Positions 1-7,700 of a stretch of DNA of 14,143 nt are shown here, in pieces (position 1 is the stretch's first letter; every line of letters starts with the position of its first letter). Position numbers and translations under genes: made by a program. The notes beneath the pieces were generated by a model. The model saw only the letters and a list, made by a program, of their open reading frames with translations. It was not told the origin of the DNA and made no database searches. The DNA comes from Acidobacteria bacterium UBA823. Its GTDB lineage: Bacteria; Acidobacteriota; Vicinamibacteria; Vicinamibacterales; UBA823. The stretch spans positions 1 through 14,143 of the forward strand of contig DBHR01000062.1 in assembly GCA_002296225.1 (NCBI GenBank). The letters run 5' to 3'.

Positions 1-596
1 TTATGGCGGGCGAGCGGCGGTATCAGGCCGCGGTGCAGGTTGGCCTAGATGAGGTTCCGGTCGTAATTAGAGAGGCCGACGACGCCGAGGTTATTGAGAT
101 CGCGCTGATCGAGAATATTCAGAGGAAGGACCTAACGCCATTTGAAGAGGGCGAGGCTCTCTCTTTGTTATCCAGTAAGCACGGGCACACCCACCAAGAG
201 CTGGCGAAACGCTTGGGGAAGTCCCGTTCGTCGATTACCGAGTCTCTCTCAATCCATTCTATTCCAGAAGAGGTTAAGAAGTTATGTCGGCTGGCCGACA
301 TTGACTCTAAATCGTTGCTACTGGAGATAGTTAGGCAGTCAACTCCACAGGAAATGATGGCGCTCATAGAAAGGATCGCGGCGGATGGAATTCCGACACG
401 TGAGCAACTCCGTAGGGAGAAGGCAAAAATTCGATTAGTTAAGCCGGGCCGGCCGAAGGCTTACGTGTTTCAGTTTAAGGCGCCGACAAGGGATTTCAAG
501 TTGCGTTTGAGTTTTCGGAAAACTCGCGTTGAGCGCAAGGAGGTTATTGCTGTCCTTGAAGGTATCATCGAGGAACTCAGGCGGTCTAAGGGTTAA
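1..596 (+). CDS. parB: ParB/Spo0J-family chromosome partitioning protein, 5' end missing
   Basis: ParB proteins load at parS sites, spread as CTP-dependent clamps and are moved by ParA to segregate the chromosome. The visible 197 residues open in the middle of the N-terminal domain with the arginine-patch motif GERR (visible residues 3-6). The second conserved box follows (ENIQRKDLTPFEEGEA, 37-52), then a helix-turn-helix (about 62-85, HQELAKRLGKSRSSITE). The C-terminus (about 150-197) is a basic, helix-ending segment that probably makes the dimerisation domain. The ATG at position 3 is almost certainly internal, because in the family this stretch is preceded by about 80-100 residues ending in a hydrophobic-Ala-GERR strand. 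The gene therefore begins upstream of the window, where a parA partner would be expected. I found no convincing parS palindrome here. Family assignment is secure. Chromosomal rather than plasmid origin is inferred from the housekeeping neighbours. Confidence 0.93.
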   Translation, partial: MAGERRYQAAVQVGLDEVPVVIREADDAEVIEIALIENIQRKDLTPFEEGEALSLLSSKHGHTHQELAKRLGKSRSSITESLSIHSIPEEVKKLCRLADIDSKSLLLEIVRQSTPQEMMALIERIAADGIPTREQLRREKAKIRLVKPGRPKAYVFQFKAPTRDFKLRLSFRKTRVERKEVIAVLEGIIEELRRSKG

Positions 597-1007
597 TCGG
601 AGTGAACACCTAATTTGCCATTTCATTTCCATTTCGAAGTGTCCAGCCAACCTGCATTGGACCGTCCCTTTCTTTTACACTGTCTACTTTTATTGGAAAC
701 TGGTAACGAGCTGGCCCAATCTGGCCAGGGCTAGTCGATAGCATTCTCAGCGGCTGACCTTGCCCTCCCTGAAAGCGGCTTCGGCCTCGGTAATGAATGT
801 AGCTATAGTTATCAGGCTGAATCAGTTGGGACCCTCGGTCCATCCGGGTTGTCCTTAGTTATTGGGTCTGATAATCACCGTTATGTTAAGTTATGGATGT
901 TAAGAATAGGCTGATTTGTAGGCGCGCCTTAATCCCTTAATAAACGCCTGAGAATCCCTCCACCCCAAGTACCGAGTTCTAGCCGGACCGTGTTATGGTT
1001 TTTGGTA
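597..1007. other. Intergenic gap with several small hairpins, no gene seen
   Basis: About 400 bp separates parB from the LPS permease gene. No reading frame here shows a recognisable protein, and no tRNA or rRNA fold is apparent. Several short perfect inverted repeats lie within 130 bp: CTGGCC/GGCCAG with a 6-nt loop (711-728), GCTA/TAGC (730-742), a small stem closed by a C-TTCG-G tetraloop (777-786) and GGACC/GGTCC with a 3-nt loop (829-841). None is followed by a T-run, so they are not textbook intrinsic terminators. An 8-bp direct repeat ATGTTAAG occurs at 883-890 and 897-904. A GATAAT box at 870-875 resembles a -10 element but lacks a well-spaced -35. The gap presumably holds the 3' end of the parB transcript and the promoter of the next gene; a small structured RNA is possible but unproven. 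Confidence 0.4.
711..728 (+). other. 6-bp GC-rich stem-loop downstream of parB
   Basis: CTGGCC (711-716) and GGCCAG (723-728) form a perfect 6-bp stem around a 6-nt loop, 115 bp after the parB stop codon. There is no downstream T-tract, so an intrinsic terminator is not supported. It may be an RNA 3'-end stabiliser or incidental. Confidence 0.3.
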
Positions 1008-3425
1008 ATGTTCACGCTCTTCGATCGTTACCTAATCCGAGAGATCGTTCGACCATTCCTGTTGGCGCTCCTGGTCTTCACGTTTATCTTGATGGTCCCG
1101 CCCCTTATGGACGTCGCCGAGGAGTTAATCGCCAAGGGCGTGCCATTCTCAACAATCGCTCGGATCATGCTCACCCTGATTCCCCAGGCTCTGGGAATCA
1201 CGATCCCGATGTCGTTTCTCGTCGGGTTGCTAGTCGCCCTTGGCCGGCTTGAAGCCGACCGAGAAATTGTGGTTCTCCAGGCCTGCGGTGTGAGCCTGAG
1301 CCGGTTACTCCGCCCGATTCTCTCCCTGGCGACCATTGCTGCCCTCGCGACTGCTTACGTTCTAGTTGTGACCCTACCCAACGCAAATCAGTCCTTCCGC
1401 GAGCTCACTTACTCGATCATCGCATTGAGGGCCCAGGATGAGGTGAAGGCTCGGGTGTTCTATGAGGACTTCCCGAACGTAATCCTGTATGTGCGTGACG
1501 CTCCCCTGGGTTCATCCGAATGGACCGACGTCTTCGTCGCGGACACCAGAAATCCCGACCGGCCGGATATCTTTTTGGCGGAACGAGGCCGGATGCTTAT
1601 TAACAGCAAAGACCGCCGGGTCGGTATCCTGCTCGAGAACGGTGCCCAGCACCAAGTGGCCCCGGATCTTCCGGAGGAACACGAGGTTTATGAATTTGAG
1701 CGGATGGTCATGAGCCTCGACCCAGAAACGGTCTTTCCCCGGGTCGGACCACAACGTGGCTACCCCGAGCTAACCCTGACCGAACTCAGGGCCGAGGCGA
1801 CCCGAATGAAGGACGCTGGCTTGTCACCGCATCGGCCGATCATGGAACTTCACCGAAAATTCTCAATTCCGACGGCGTGTTTCGTCTTCGCCCTGATTGG
1901 CCTGGCTTTTGGCGTCAGAGGGCGGAAGGACGGTAAGCTCCCAAGCTTTGCCATCGGGATTGCGTTCATCTTTGCTTACTACGTCTTCATGTATCTAGCC
2001 GAGGCCGGTGCTAAGGGCTCCGTGATTTCTCCCCATCTGGCGATGTGGATACCTAATCTAGCCCTTGGAATCCCAGGACTCCTGTTCGTATGGCAGCAAT
2101 CCGTGAAGGTGCATCGCCAGTTGAGTGTCCCTGCGTTTTTCCGGTTTAGCTTCCAAAAGGTCCCCCCAACTCTCACGGTTCGCCCCGAGTCACAGGGCCA
2201 CGTGAAGCAGTTGGAGCCTGTCCCTGAGGCCCGGAAAGTCTGGATGCCGCGGTTGAACCTACTCGACCGATACGTTCTCCGCCACTACCTTCGGGTTGCC
2301 AGCTTATCTTTCGTGGGAATGTTGGGAATCTTCTACATTGCGACCTTCATCGACCTTTCCGACAAATTATTTAAGGGCGAGACGACCGGTCAAGCCCTAC
2401 TCGAATATTTCTGGTACGCCACACCTCAGTACATTTATTATGTCCTACCAATTTCGGCGCTTGTTGCCACCCTCGTTACGATCGGCCTTTTGACGAAAAC
2501 ATCCGAACTCGTCGTTATAAAGGCCTGCGGAATAAGCCTTTATCGGGCAGCTGCGCCACTGGTCCTTTTCGGCGCTTTGTTAAGCGGTGTTCTTTTTGGC
2601 CTCGGCGAAACTATCTTGGCCTCATCAAATCGGCGCGCTGAGGCCATTCGTCACGTTATTCGTGGCGGGTCCCCTCAAACCTTCGACGTGCTGAACCGAA
2701 AATGGATCGTGGGTCCCAAGGGGGCTATCTATCACTACACCTACCTGGATCCCGAGCGCCTCGAGCTTAACGGCTTGTCGGTTTTTGAATTCGCCGGTTC
2801 TCCATGGCGACTAAGGAAGCAGACCTTTGTTAATAAAAGCAGGTTTGTGACCCCCGCCCGAGAGAGGCGACCTAGCGACCCGGCAGGTGTGCAAGCCGAG
2901 GCACTCCCCCCCAACGAGGAGTTCGCTTGGGACAGCCAGGGGATTTGGGTGAGATCGTTCGATGACGAGCCTGGGGTAACGCCTTACAGGTTTATCGGCG
3001 ATAGCCGGATTACTGAAACAAGCGTCTCCGAGTTGGCGCTACCCCATGCCGACTTTTTCGTAACCGAGCGTCCCGACGCCGACCGCATGAACTTCCGGCA
3101 GCTTGAACGCTACATCGGCGAGCTGCAAGCTAGCGGATTCGGCGCTGTGCAGCTTCTGGTCGCCTTGCAGCGGAAACTTTCCTTTCCCGTCATTACCATC
3201 GTTATGACCCTCATAGGAATTCCCTTCGCGGTAATGACTGGCCGCCGTGGTGCTATGTACGCCATCGGCATCGGCTTGATAATCGCTATCGCTTATTGGA
3301 TCACGATCAGCGTCTTCGGCGCCGTCGGCGCCGCGGGGCTTTTGACACCGGTCTTAGCCGCCTGGGCCCCAAATATTCTTTTTAGTGCCGGGGCTGGCTA
3401 TCTCCTCCTTACCGTGCGTACCTAG
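1008..3425 (+). CDS. lptFG: LptF-LptG fused LPS-export ABC transporter permease
   Basis: This polypeptide of about 805 residues carries two complete YjgP/YjgQ permease units in tandem. In most Gram-negatives LptF and LptG are separate 350-400-residue proteins that pair with the LptB2 ATPase to extract LPS from the inner membrane and pass it to LptC/LptA. Counting from ATG 1008, unit 1 is about residues 1-365 and unit 2 about 413-805, joined by a roughly 45-residue basic/proline linker. Each unit begins with a DRY-L/V-hydrophobic segment and carries the coupling-helix signature contacting LptB: REIVVLQACGVS at 85-96 and SELVVIKACGIS at 499-510. Each has a periplasmic beta-jellyroll flanked by membrane helices, giving about 12 helices in all. 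A GTG at 990 is an alternative start in the same frame. I prefer ATG 1008 because MFTLFDRYLIRE matches the usual family N-terminus, though neither start has a clear Shine-Dalgarno. The last four bases are shared with the convergent gene's stop. Which half is LptF and which LptG is inferred from order. Confidence 0.92.
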   Translation: MFTLFDRYLIREIVRPFLLALLVFTFILMVPPLMDVAEELIAKGVPFSTIARIMLTLIPQALGITIPMSFLVGLLVALGRLEADREIVVLQACGVSLSRLLRPILSLATIAALATAYVLVVTLPNANQSFRELTYSIIALRAQDEVKARVFYEDFPNVILYVRDAPLGSSEWTDVFVADTRNPDRPDIFLAERGRMLINSKDRRVGILLENGAQHQVAPDLPEEHEVYEFERMVMSLDPETVFPRVGPQRGYPELTLTELRAEATRMKDAGLSPHRPIMELHRKFSIPTACFVFALIGLAFGVRGRKDGKLPSFAIGIAFIFAYYVFMYLAEAGAKGSVISPHLAMWIPNLALGIPGLLFVWQQSVKVHRQLSVPAFFRFSFQKVPPTLTVRPESQGHVKQLEPVPEARKVWMPRLNLLDRYVLRHYLRVASLSFVGMLGIFYIATFIDLSDKLFKGETTGQALLEYFWYATPQYIYYVLPISALVATLVTIGLLTKTSELVVIKACGISLYRAAAPLVLFGALLSGVLFGLGETILASSNRRAEAIRHVIRGGSPQTFDVLNRKWIVGPKGAIYHYTYLDPERLELNGLSVFEFAGSPWRLRKQTFVNKSRFVTPARERRPSDPAGVQAEALPPNEEFAWDSQGIWVRSFDDEPGVTPYRFIGDSRITETSVSELALPHADFFVTERPDADRMNFRQLERYIGELQASGFGAVQLLVALQRKLSFPVITIVMTLIGIPFAVMTGRRGAMYAIGIGLIIAIAYWITISVFGAVGAAGLLTPVLAAWAPNILFSAGAGYLLLTVRT
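3422..3425. other. Convergent stop codons overlapping in CTAG
   Basis: The plus-strand permease gene ends with TAG at 3423-3425, and the minus-strand PHP gene ends with TAG read from 3424-3422. The two genes thus meet tail to tail inside the self-complementary CTAG, leaving no intergenic space for a terminator in either direction. Confidence 0.95.
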
Positions 3426-5131
3426 TCTTCGCGTTCTAGTCGAACGTCGTCCAGCCATATCACCCCAGCCGTTGCCGGCGCGGTATTTACCGTGTCCACC
3501 ACGAACAGCAGCGAAGCTCTGGACTCCACACGAAATAGCTCGTTTACCCCCGGCGCTAAAGACTGCATGTCTTGAAGTCGCACTGTTACATCACGGGTCT
3601 CGGTGTTCACATATACCGACCGACGCCATCGAACGGCACCCTCATTCCCGGTTCTCAGTTGAACCGCCAACCGCTGCGGCGCGTCGCCTCGAACCCTGAA
3701 CCGAATCCTGTCGAAACGTCCTAAACTCTCGAGCCCGTCACGGACAAGGGCCACGAAGGGGTCCACGCTCTCGCTGTCCGACAGGGCATAGCGGAATGCT
3801 AACTCCCGCCCCTCGGGCGAAACCGTGCTATCAACAGCCGCCAACGACTCCTTTTCGTGCTCGACGGTCCATTCTGAAATTTCATTTTCGTTTGTGAATA
3901 GCGCCACTGAGGACAATTTTGACGTTTCTCTTTTCGACGGCTTTGACGCAAGATTTCCCGCAACCACGTAAATTGGGTTTCCCAGAATCCAGGGAACCGA
4001 GGGTGATCCAGGCGCCGAAGGCAAAGCCACCTCCGCCCTGAACACGCTCGGTTTACCAGACGCCCGATAGCTGAGTTGGGGGAACCTCGTTCGGCGCACT
4101 ACGGCCCCGTTTTCAAATAACCGAATTTCTCCACCCGGTGGCAGGTCCGCTTTCACCTCGACATCGAATGGGCCTCCGACCGGCACGACTCCCCCGCTTC
4201 TGATAATGCCGTCCGCGGAGCGAATGAAAAAATTAAATCGTCCCGGGCGTGCGAGTGCATCGATGACCGTATACACGCGACCGTTCCGGAGTCCCTCCAA
4301 AAGCGCGGCACCATCGGCCGCAGCATTGCCGGTCCACGCTTCATCCAGTAGAACTCGGATTCCAAAGGTACGAAAAACCTGCTCGTAAGACGGGAACGAA
4401 AACGGCTGAACGCGCGCCCCGTGCGCGTCTGAACCCGCGAGTGCCACAACGCGTTGCCGCTGCGTTAGGCCATCCCATCGGAGAAGGAGTTCAGTGGGTC
4501 GATCGAAAACCTCGGCAATCGCCTGAGGACTTCGCATCGGATAGTGCAGCATAGCCAGGACCAACCGAAGCCACGATTCATCTCTCCACGCACTGTCGGC
4601 GTTCAGCCACTCGAGACCATCTACAGTTGTTGTCCAGTCCTGCCAGCGAAGTGAATTCTTCGGAGACCCAGGATGAGCCGCCACCCCGAAACCTCCAAGC
4701 CGGGCAATGTCCTCAGCCACATCGCGAGCCTCGCCGCCAAGAGGATACGGCGCTTGACGCTGTCCGATAGATAGGTAGTGGCCGCCCGTTGTGCTGACTT
4801 CGATTCCGTCCAATACCAAAACGTTTGCGTGATAACGAGGGGCCTCAGGTGTCCGTGTTCCGTCGCCGTGATCGGTTACAACGACGAAACCCAGTCCAGC
4901 CGTCGAAGCCGCCTCCGCCACCTCTTCGATTGTGGAGGTGCCATCAGATCGACTCGTGTGGACGTGGAACGCACCGGCCACCACCGGCAAAATGCCTTCC
5001 GTAGATGAAGCACCGTCATTGCTGCGACGGCCAACCTCAAGGTTTAGAGCGGAGTCTGGAAGGCTAAGAACGGTGACCAGCGCAAGGACGACGACCGCCC
5101 CGGTCGTCACTCTTGTTCCCGTTTGGGACAT
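3422..5131 (-). CDS. Probably exported PHP-domain metallohydrolase (CehA/McbA-like) with C-terminal beta domain
   Basis: This 569-residue protein has a hydrophobic N-terminal segment (about 10-24) that should act as a signal peptide or anchor, placing the rest outside the cytoplasm. A PHP-type metallo-phosphoesterase/hydrolase domain follows (about 50-290). Its ligand motifs are in order: HVH (56-58) then SD (62-63), TDHGD (86-90), E111 and H118, AHPG (H153) and GSDAH (D235, H237). All positions expected to hold the metal cluster are present, so the enzyme is probably active. Residues about 300-395 look like an added beta-sandwich. Residues about 410-569 resemble a carbohydrate-binding jelly roll, ending in the typical strand IWLDDVRLE. 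PHP enzymes hydrolyse phosphoesters or, in the CehA/McbA branch, carbamate and other ester bonds; the substrate here is unknown. The gene lies 60 bp downstream of metK on the same strand and may share its transcript. The ATG at 5131 has only a weak ribosome site. Confidence 0.82.
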   Translation of the reverse strand: MSQTGTRVTTGAVVVLALVTVLSLPDSALNLEVGRRSNDGASSTEGILPVVAGAFHVHTSRSDGTSTIEEVAEAASTAGLGFVVVTDHGDGTRTPEAPRYHANVLVLDGIEVSTTGGHYLSIGQRQAPYPLGGEARDVAEDIARLGGFGVAAHPGSPKNSLRWQDWTTTVDGLEWLNADSAWRDESWLRLVLAMLHYPMRSPQAIAEVFDRPTELLLRWDGLTQRQRVVALAGSDAHGARVQPFSFPSYEQVFRTFGIRVLLDEAWTGNAAADGAALLEGLRNGRVYTVIDALARPGRFNFFIRSADGIIRSGGVVPVGGPFDVEVKADLPPGGEIRLFENGAVVRRTRFPQLSYRASGKPSVFRAEVALPSAPGSPSVPWILGNPIYVVAGNLASKPSKRETSKLSSVALFTNENEISEWTVEHEKESLAAVDSTVSPEGRELAFRYALSDSESVDPFVALVRDGLESLGRFDRIRFRVRGDAPQRLAVQLRTGNEGAVRWRRSVYVNTETRDVTVRLQDMQSLAPGVNELFRVESRASLLFVVDTVNTAPATAGVIWLDDVRLERED

Positions 5132-5191
5132 GGCGTGCTCGGCGAAATCACTCGCGACAGCCTGCCGCTGAAGAACCCGAACGTCGCTCGG

Positions 5192-6343
5192 TTAGAGCCC
5201 CGCGTCGTTTTTCAGCGCCTCGGCCTTGTCGGTTCGTTCCCAGGTGAAATCCGGTTCAGTCCGCCCAAAATGACCGAACGCCGCGGTTTGTTCGTAAATC
5301 GGCCTACGAAGATTAAGTGATTCTATGATCCCCTTGGGCGTCAGCTTGAAGTGAGAACGAACGAGATCGCTTATTTTTTCGTTGCCCACGCGGCCGGTTC
5401 CGAAAGCATCAACAAGAACGGAGACCGGCTCCGCGACGCCAATAGCGTACGCAAGTTGGACCTGAACCCGCTCCGCCAATTCAGCCGCCACGCAGTTCTT
5501 CGCGATATAGCGCGCCATATACGAGGCCGAACGATCGACTTTCGTGGGGTCCTTGCCTGAAAAAGCTCCCCCGCCATGAGGGGCCGCACCGCCGTAAGTG
5601 TCAACGATGATTTTTCTGCCCGTGACGCCGGCGTCACCATGTGGCCCCCCGACAACGAATCGCCCAGTCGGGTTCACATGATACGTCGTTCGACGATCAA
5701 GCATCGCTTCAGGAATGACAGGCTTGATGACATGGGTGATTACGTCGTCTCGCATTTCTTCCGGACTGACCGCCGCGGCATGTTGACTGGACACAACCAC
5801 GGTGTCGACTCGCACCGGCCTGTCGCCGTCGTATTCGATCGTGACCTGCGACTTCCCATCAGGCCGAAGATACTTTAGCGTGCCACTCCGCCGAGCCTGC
5901 GACAATCCTCGACATAACTTATGTGCTAGCTGTATCGGAAGCGGCATTAGTTCGGGACTCTCTCGGCACGCGTAGCCAAACATGAGTCCTTGGTCGCCCG
6001 CGCCGCCCGGGTCCACCCCCATCGCAATATCCGGAGACTGGCCGTGGATCGCCGACAAGACAGCACATGTCTCGGAGTCAAAACCGAACTTGGCACGGGT
6101 ATATCCAACGCGCTCGATAGTTTCACGAACGATCTGCTGAAAGTTCACGTAGCACGTCGTCGTTATCTCTCCCGCGATGATGGCAAGGCCGGTTGTGACG
6201 AGCGTCTCGCAGGCAACACGTCCGGAAGGATCTTTTTCAAGGATCGCGTCGAGAATTGAATCTGAGATTTGATCAGCGATCTTGTCCGGATGCCCCTCGG
6301 TGACGGACTCCGATGTGAACAGGTGACGACCCACACGGCTCAT
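5192..6343 (-). CDS. metK: S-adenosylmethionine synthetase (methionine adenosyltransferase)
   Basis: MetK makes S-adenosylmethionine from methionine and ATP in the cytoplasm, releasing phosphate and pyrophosphate. The 383-residue length is typical of the bacterial enzyme. Signature segments are intact: the N-terminal SVTEGHPDKIADQISD with the ATP-contacting His, GAGDQGLMFGYA in the centre, the GPHGDAGVTGRKIIVDTYGG block, and the phosphate-binding loop GGGAFSGKDPTKVDRS. The C-terminus GHFGRTEPDFTWE is also standard for the family. The ATG is fixed by a good ribosome site, AGGGAG, with 8 nt spacing. The gene is preceded on the same strand by a recombinase gene 209 bp away and followed after 60 bp by a PHP hydrolase gene. 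No ahcY or methionine-cycle gene is adjacent, and no known SAM-riboswitch core was recognised in the leader. Confidence 0.98.
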   Translation of the reverse strand: MSRVGRHLFTSESVTEGHPDKIADQISDSILDAILEKDPSGRVACETLVTTGLAIIAGEITTTCYVNFQQIVRETIERVGYTRAKFGFDSETCAVLSAIHGQSPDIAMGVDPGGAGDQGLMFGYACRESPELMPLPIQLAHKLCRGLSQARRSGTLKYLRPDGKSQVTIEYDGDRPVRVDTVVVSSQHAAAVSPEEMRDDVITHVIKPVIPEAMLDRRTTYHVNPTGRFVVGGPHGDAGVTGRKIIVDTYGGAAPHGGGAFSGKDPTKVDRSASYMARYIAKNCVAAELAERVQVQLAYAIGVAEPVSVLVDAFGTGRVGNEKISDLVRSHFKLTPKGIIESLNLRRPIYEQTAAFGHFGRTEPDFTWERTDKAEALKNDAGL

Positions 6344-6351
6344 AACACGAA

Positions 6352-6357
6352 CTCCCT
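6352..6357 (-). promoter_or_regulatory. Ribosome binding site of metK
   Basis: On the minus strand AGGGAG lies 8 nt before the metK ATG. It is the clearest Shine-Dalgarno in the window and settles the metK start. Confidence 0.75.
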
Positions 6358-6454
6358 ATTTCAGCGCCGAGATGACACGTGGAATCCCGACGGATAAACC
6401 CTCTTCACTAGGAATCGGCAATATACAACCCCACGGGGCCCTTGCGATCTGAAC

Positions 6455-6484
6455 ACGTTAACAAACCGCTCGGACACCGGTCAA
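6455..6484 (-). promoter_or_regulatory. Candidate sigma-70-type promoter for metK
   Basis: On the minus strand TTGACC (6484-6479) is separated by 18 nt from TAACGT (6460-6455). The -35 matches the consensus at five of six positions. The -10 keeps only the three most conserved bases (TA...T). Transcription would start near 6448 and give a leader of about 105 nt, which includes a weak GGCCC/GGGTT-type hairpin (about 6430-6443). The position between the recombinase stop and metK is sensible, but the -10 is poor. Confidence 0.35.
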
Positions 6485-6552
6485 CTGAATCAGCCGCCAA
6501 TCACCACAAAGACGAGCCGCTGTCAGGGTTCGAACGCGGGCGAAATGTTAGC

Positions 6553-7533
6553 TCACTTACGTGGATGGTGCTTGTCGTAAATTCTCTTTAGGCGTGCACT
6601 ATGAATATGTGTGTAGAGCTCTGTTGTTGATAACTTGACGTGACCTAGCATCTCCTGAAGCTTTCGCAGGTCCAGACCTCTATTGAGTAAATGGGTGGCG
6701 AATGAATGCCGCAGCTTATGCGGGCTTAGGTCACGAGCAAGACCCGCCTTTTTTCCGTATCCTTTCAGTGCCATCCAAAACCCCACACGAGTGAGCTTTT
6801 GCCCTCGGGTTCGGGTGGGGCCTTGGGCGTTAACAAACAACATTGGTGATCTGCGCCCGCCTAGCAACTTGCTGCGTCCGTTCTCCAGGTAACGCTTCAC
6901 CCAGACCACTGCCTCTGCGTGGATTGGCACTTTCCGTTGCTTCGAACCTTTACCCATACAAATAAGATATGGGTACGGATCTGCATCAAAGTGAACATCC
7001 GAAGGCTTAAGCCCGAGAAGCTCCGACACCCTTAGGCCCGTCGCATAGAGCAGCTCGAGTGCAGCCCGATCTCGGAGCCCACGCGCCGTCGTCGTATCCG
7101 GTTGATTCAATAATTTATCGACCTCATCAAGTGATAAATCCTGCATCAACTTTCGCGAACGTTTAATTTTCTCAAGCTCCTTGGCCGGGTCCGTCTTAAT
7201 CTTCCAACCCAAACCGTTCCCCTTCCAGGCCAAGAAGGCATAAAACCCTCTGATTGTTGACGCCGTCCTCGCGACCGAGCGACTCTCCAACCCTCGCTTG
7301 GTAGGGCCAGGTTTTACCCAACCGTCCTCCTGGAGTTCGGTAAGAAACCTCTCAAGTTGTGTGCGTTTTAATCTGTAGGCGGGTTGTTTTTCTCGAGTTG
7401 AGAACTTGGCTAACCGCTTCAAATCACCGCGATAGCTCTTCAGCGTATTAGCCGCATGGCGGTCTTCCCGCTCAAGATGCCTTAGGTAGGCCTGAATCAA
7501 CTGTTCTGTCGTTGGGCGCTTCGAAACTCTCAT
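6553..7533 (-). CDS. Tyrosine recombinase, XerC/XerD type
   Basis: The 326-residue protein has the two-domain layout of site-specific tyrosine recombinases. An N-terminal SAM-like core-binding domain (about 8-105, with the helix AANTLKSYRGDLKRL) is followed by a C-terminal catalytic domain (about 130-320). All catalytic residues are visible: R168 in ATGLRVSEL, K195 in GKGSKQRKVP, H272 and R275 in PHKLRHSFATHLL, H298 in MLGH, and nucleophile Y307 in STTELYTH. Cellular XerC/XerD, which resolve chromosome dimers at dif with FtsK, are about 295-310 residues, so this one is slightly long, with extra residues around 71-86 and 222-245. No excisionase, phage or transposon genes flank it and it sits next to metK, which favours a housekeeping Xer protein over a mobile-element integrase. 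I cannot separate XerC from XerD by eye. The ATG has AAGG directly against it, so ribosome spacing is unusual. Confidence 0.9.
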   Translation of the reverse strand: MRVSKRPTTEQLIQAYLRHLEREDRHAANTLKSYRGDLKRLAKFSTREKQPAYRLKRTQLERFLTELQEDGWVKPGPTKRGLESRSVARTASTIRGFYAFLAWKGNGLGWKIKTDPAKELEKIKRSRKLMQDLSLDEVDKLLNQPDTTTARGLRDRAALELLYATGLRVSELLGLKPSDVHFDADPYPYLICMGKGSKQRKVPIHAEAVVWVKRYLENGRSKLLGGRRSPMLFVNAQGPTRTRGQKLTRVGFWMALKGYGKKAGLARDLSPHKLRHSFATHLLNRGLDLRKLQEMLGHVKLSTTELYTHIHSARLKRIYDKHHPRK

Positions 7534-7644
7534 CCTTAACTACCAGGCCGTAGAGCCCGCAGTCCTCGCACCGCCTGCCTCGCACATATATCTGGACGCT
7601 CCCAACACCGAGGACGTCTTAAAGCGCGATCCGCCGTTGTATGT

Positions 7645-7659
7645 CACGGCTAGTCCGTG
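7645..7659. other. Short inverted repeat between divergent genes
   Basis: CACGG and CCGTG flank the 5-nt CTAGT in the 222-bp gap between the recombinase (leftward) and the Rossmann-protein gene (rightward). It could be an operator half-site pair or an incidental hairpin; nothing decides between them. Confidence 0.25.
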
Positions 7660-7688
7660 TAGGGTACCACCGCGCTAATTGATGGAAT

Positions 7689-7694
7689 TAAAAT
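7689..7694 (+). promoter_or_regulatory. Candidate -10 element of the right-hand gene cluster
   Basis: TAAAAT matches the TATAAT consensus at five of six positions. It would place a transcription start near 7701, just where a set of inverted repeats begins and about 55 nt before the TTG start codon. No good -35 is present 16-18 bp upstream, so an activator or a non-sigma-70 promoter would be required, or the match is chance. Confidence 0.25.
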
Positions 7695-7700
7695 ACGAAA

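Noticed and set aside
3..596. Complete short ParB starting at the ATG at position 3
   Set aside because: The GERR box falls at residue 3, so the first part of the N-terminal domain is missing; truncation by the window edge explains this better than a short protein.
711..742. Intrinsic terminator for parB
   Set aside because: Hairpins are present but no T-run follows on either strand.
2194..2209. parS-like site around CACGTG inside the permease gene
   Set aside because: Only the right half (AAGCA) resembles the parS arm; the left half does not match. The other CACGTG cores, near 6375 and 10211, are no better.
3385..3699. 104-codon plus-strand frame covering the permease end
   Set aside because: It lies opposite the well-supported PHP gene, shows no family features, and has arginine/proline-rich shadow composition.
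6344..6460. SAM riboswitch in the metK leader
   Set aside because: None of the conserved cores of SAM-I, SAM-II or SAH riboswitches is recognisable and no strong multi-helix fold is evident; a covariance-model search would be decisive.
6463..6535. tRNA-like pieces on the minus strand: GTTCGAAC (6528-6535) and a D-arm-like GTGTCCGAGCGGTTT (6477-6463)
   Set aside because: The T-stem bases flanking the loop do not pair, the pieces are in the wrong order for one tRNA on this strand, and no anticodon or acceptor stem can be formed.
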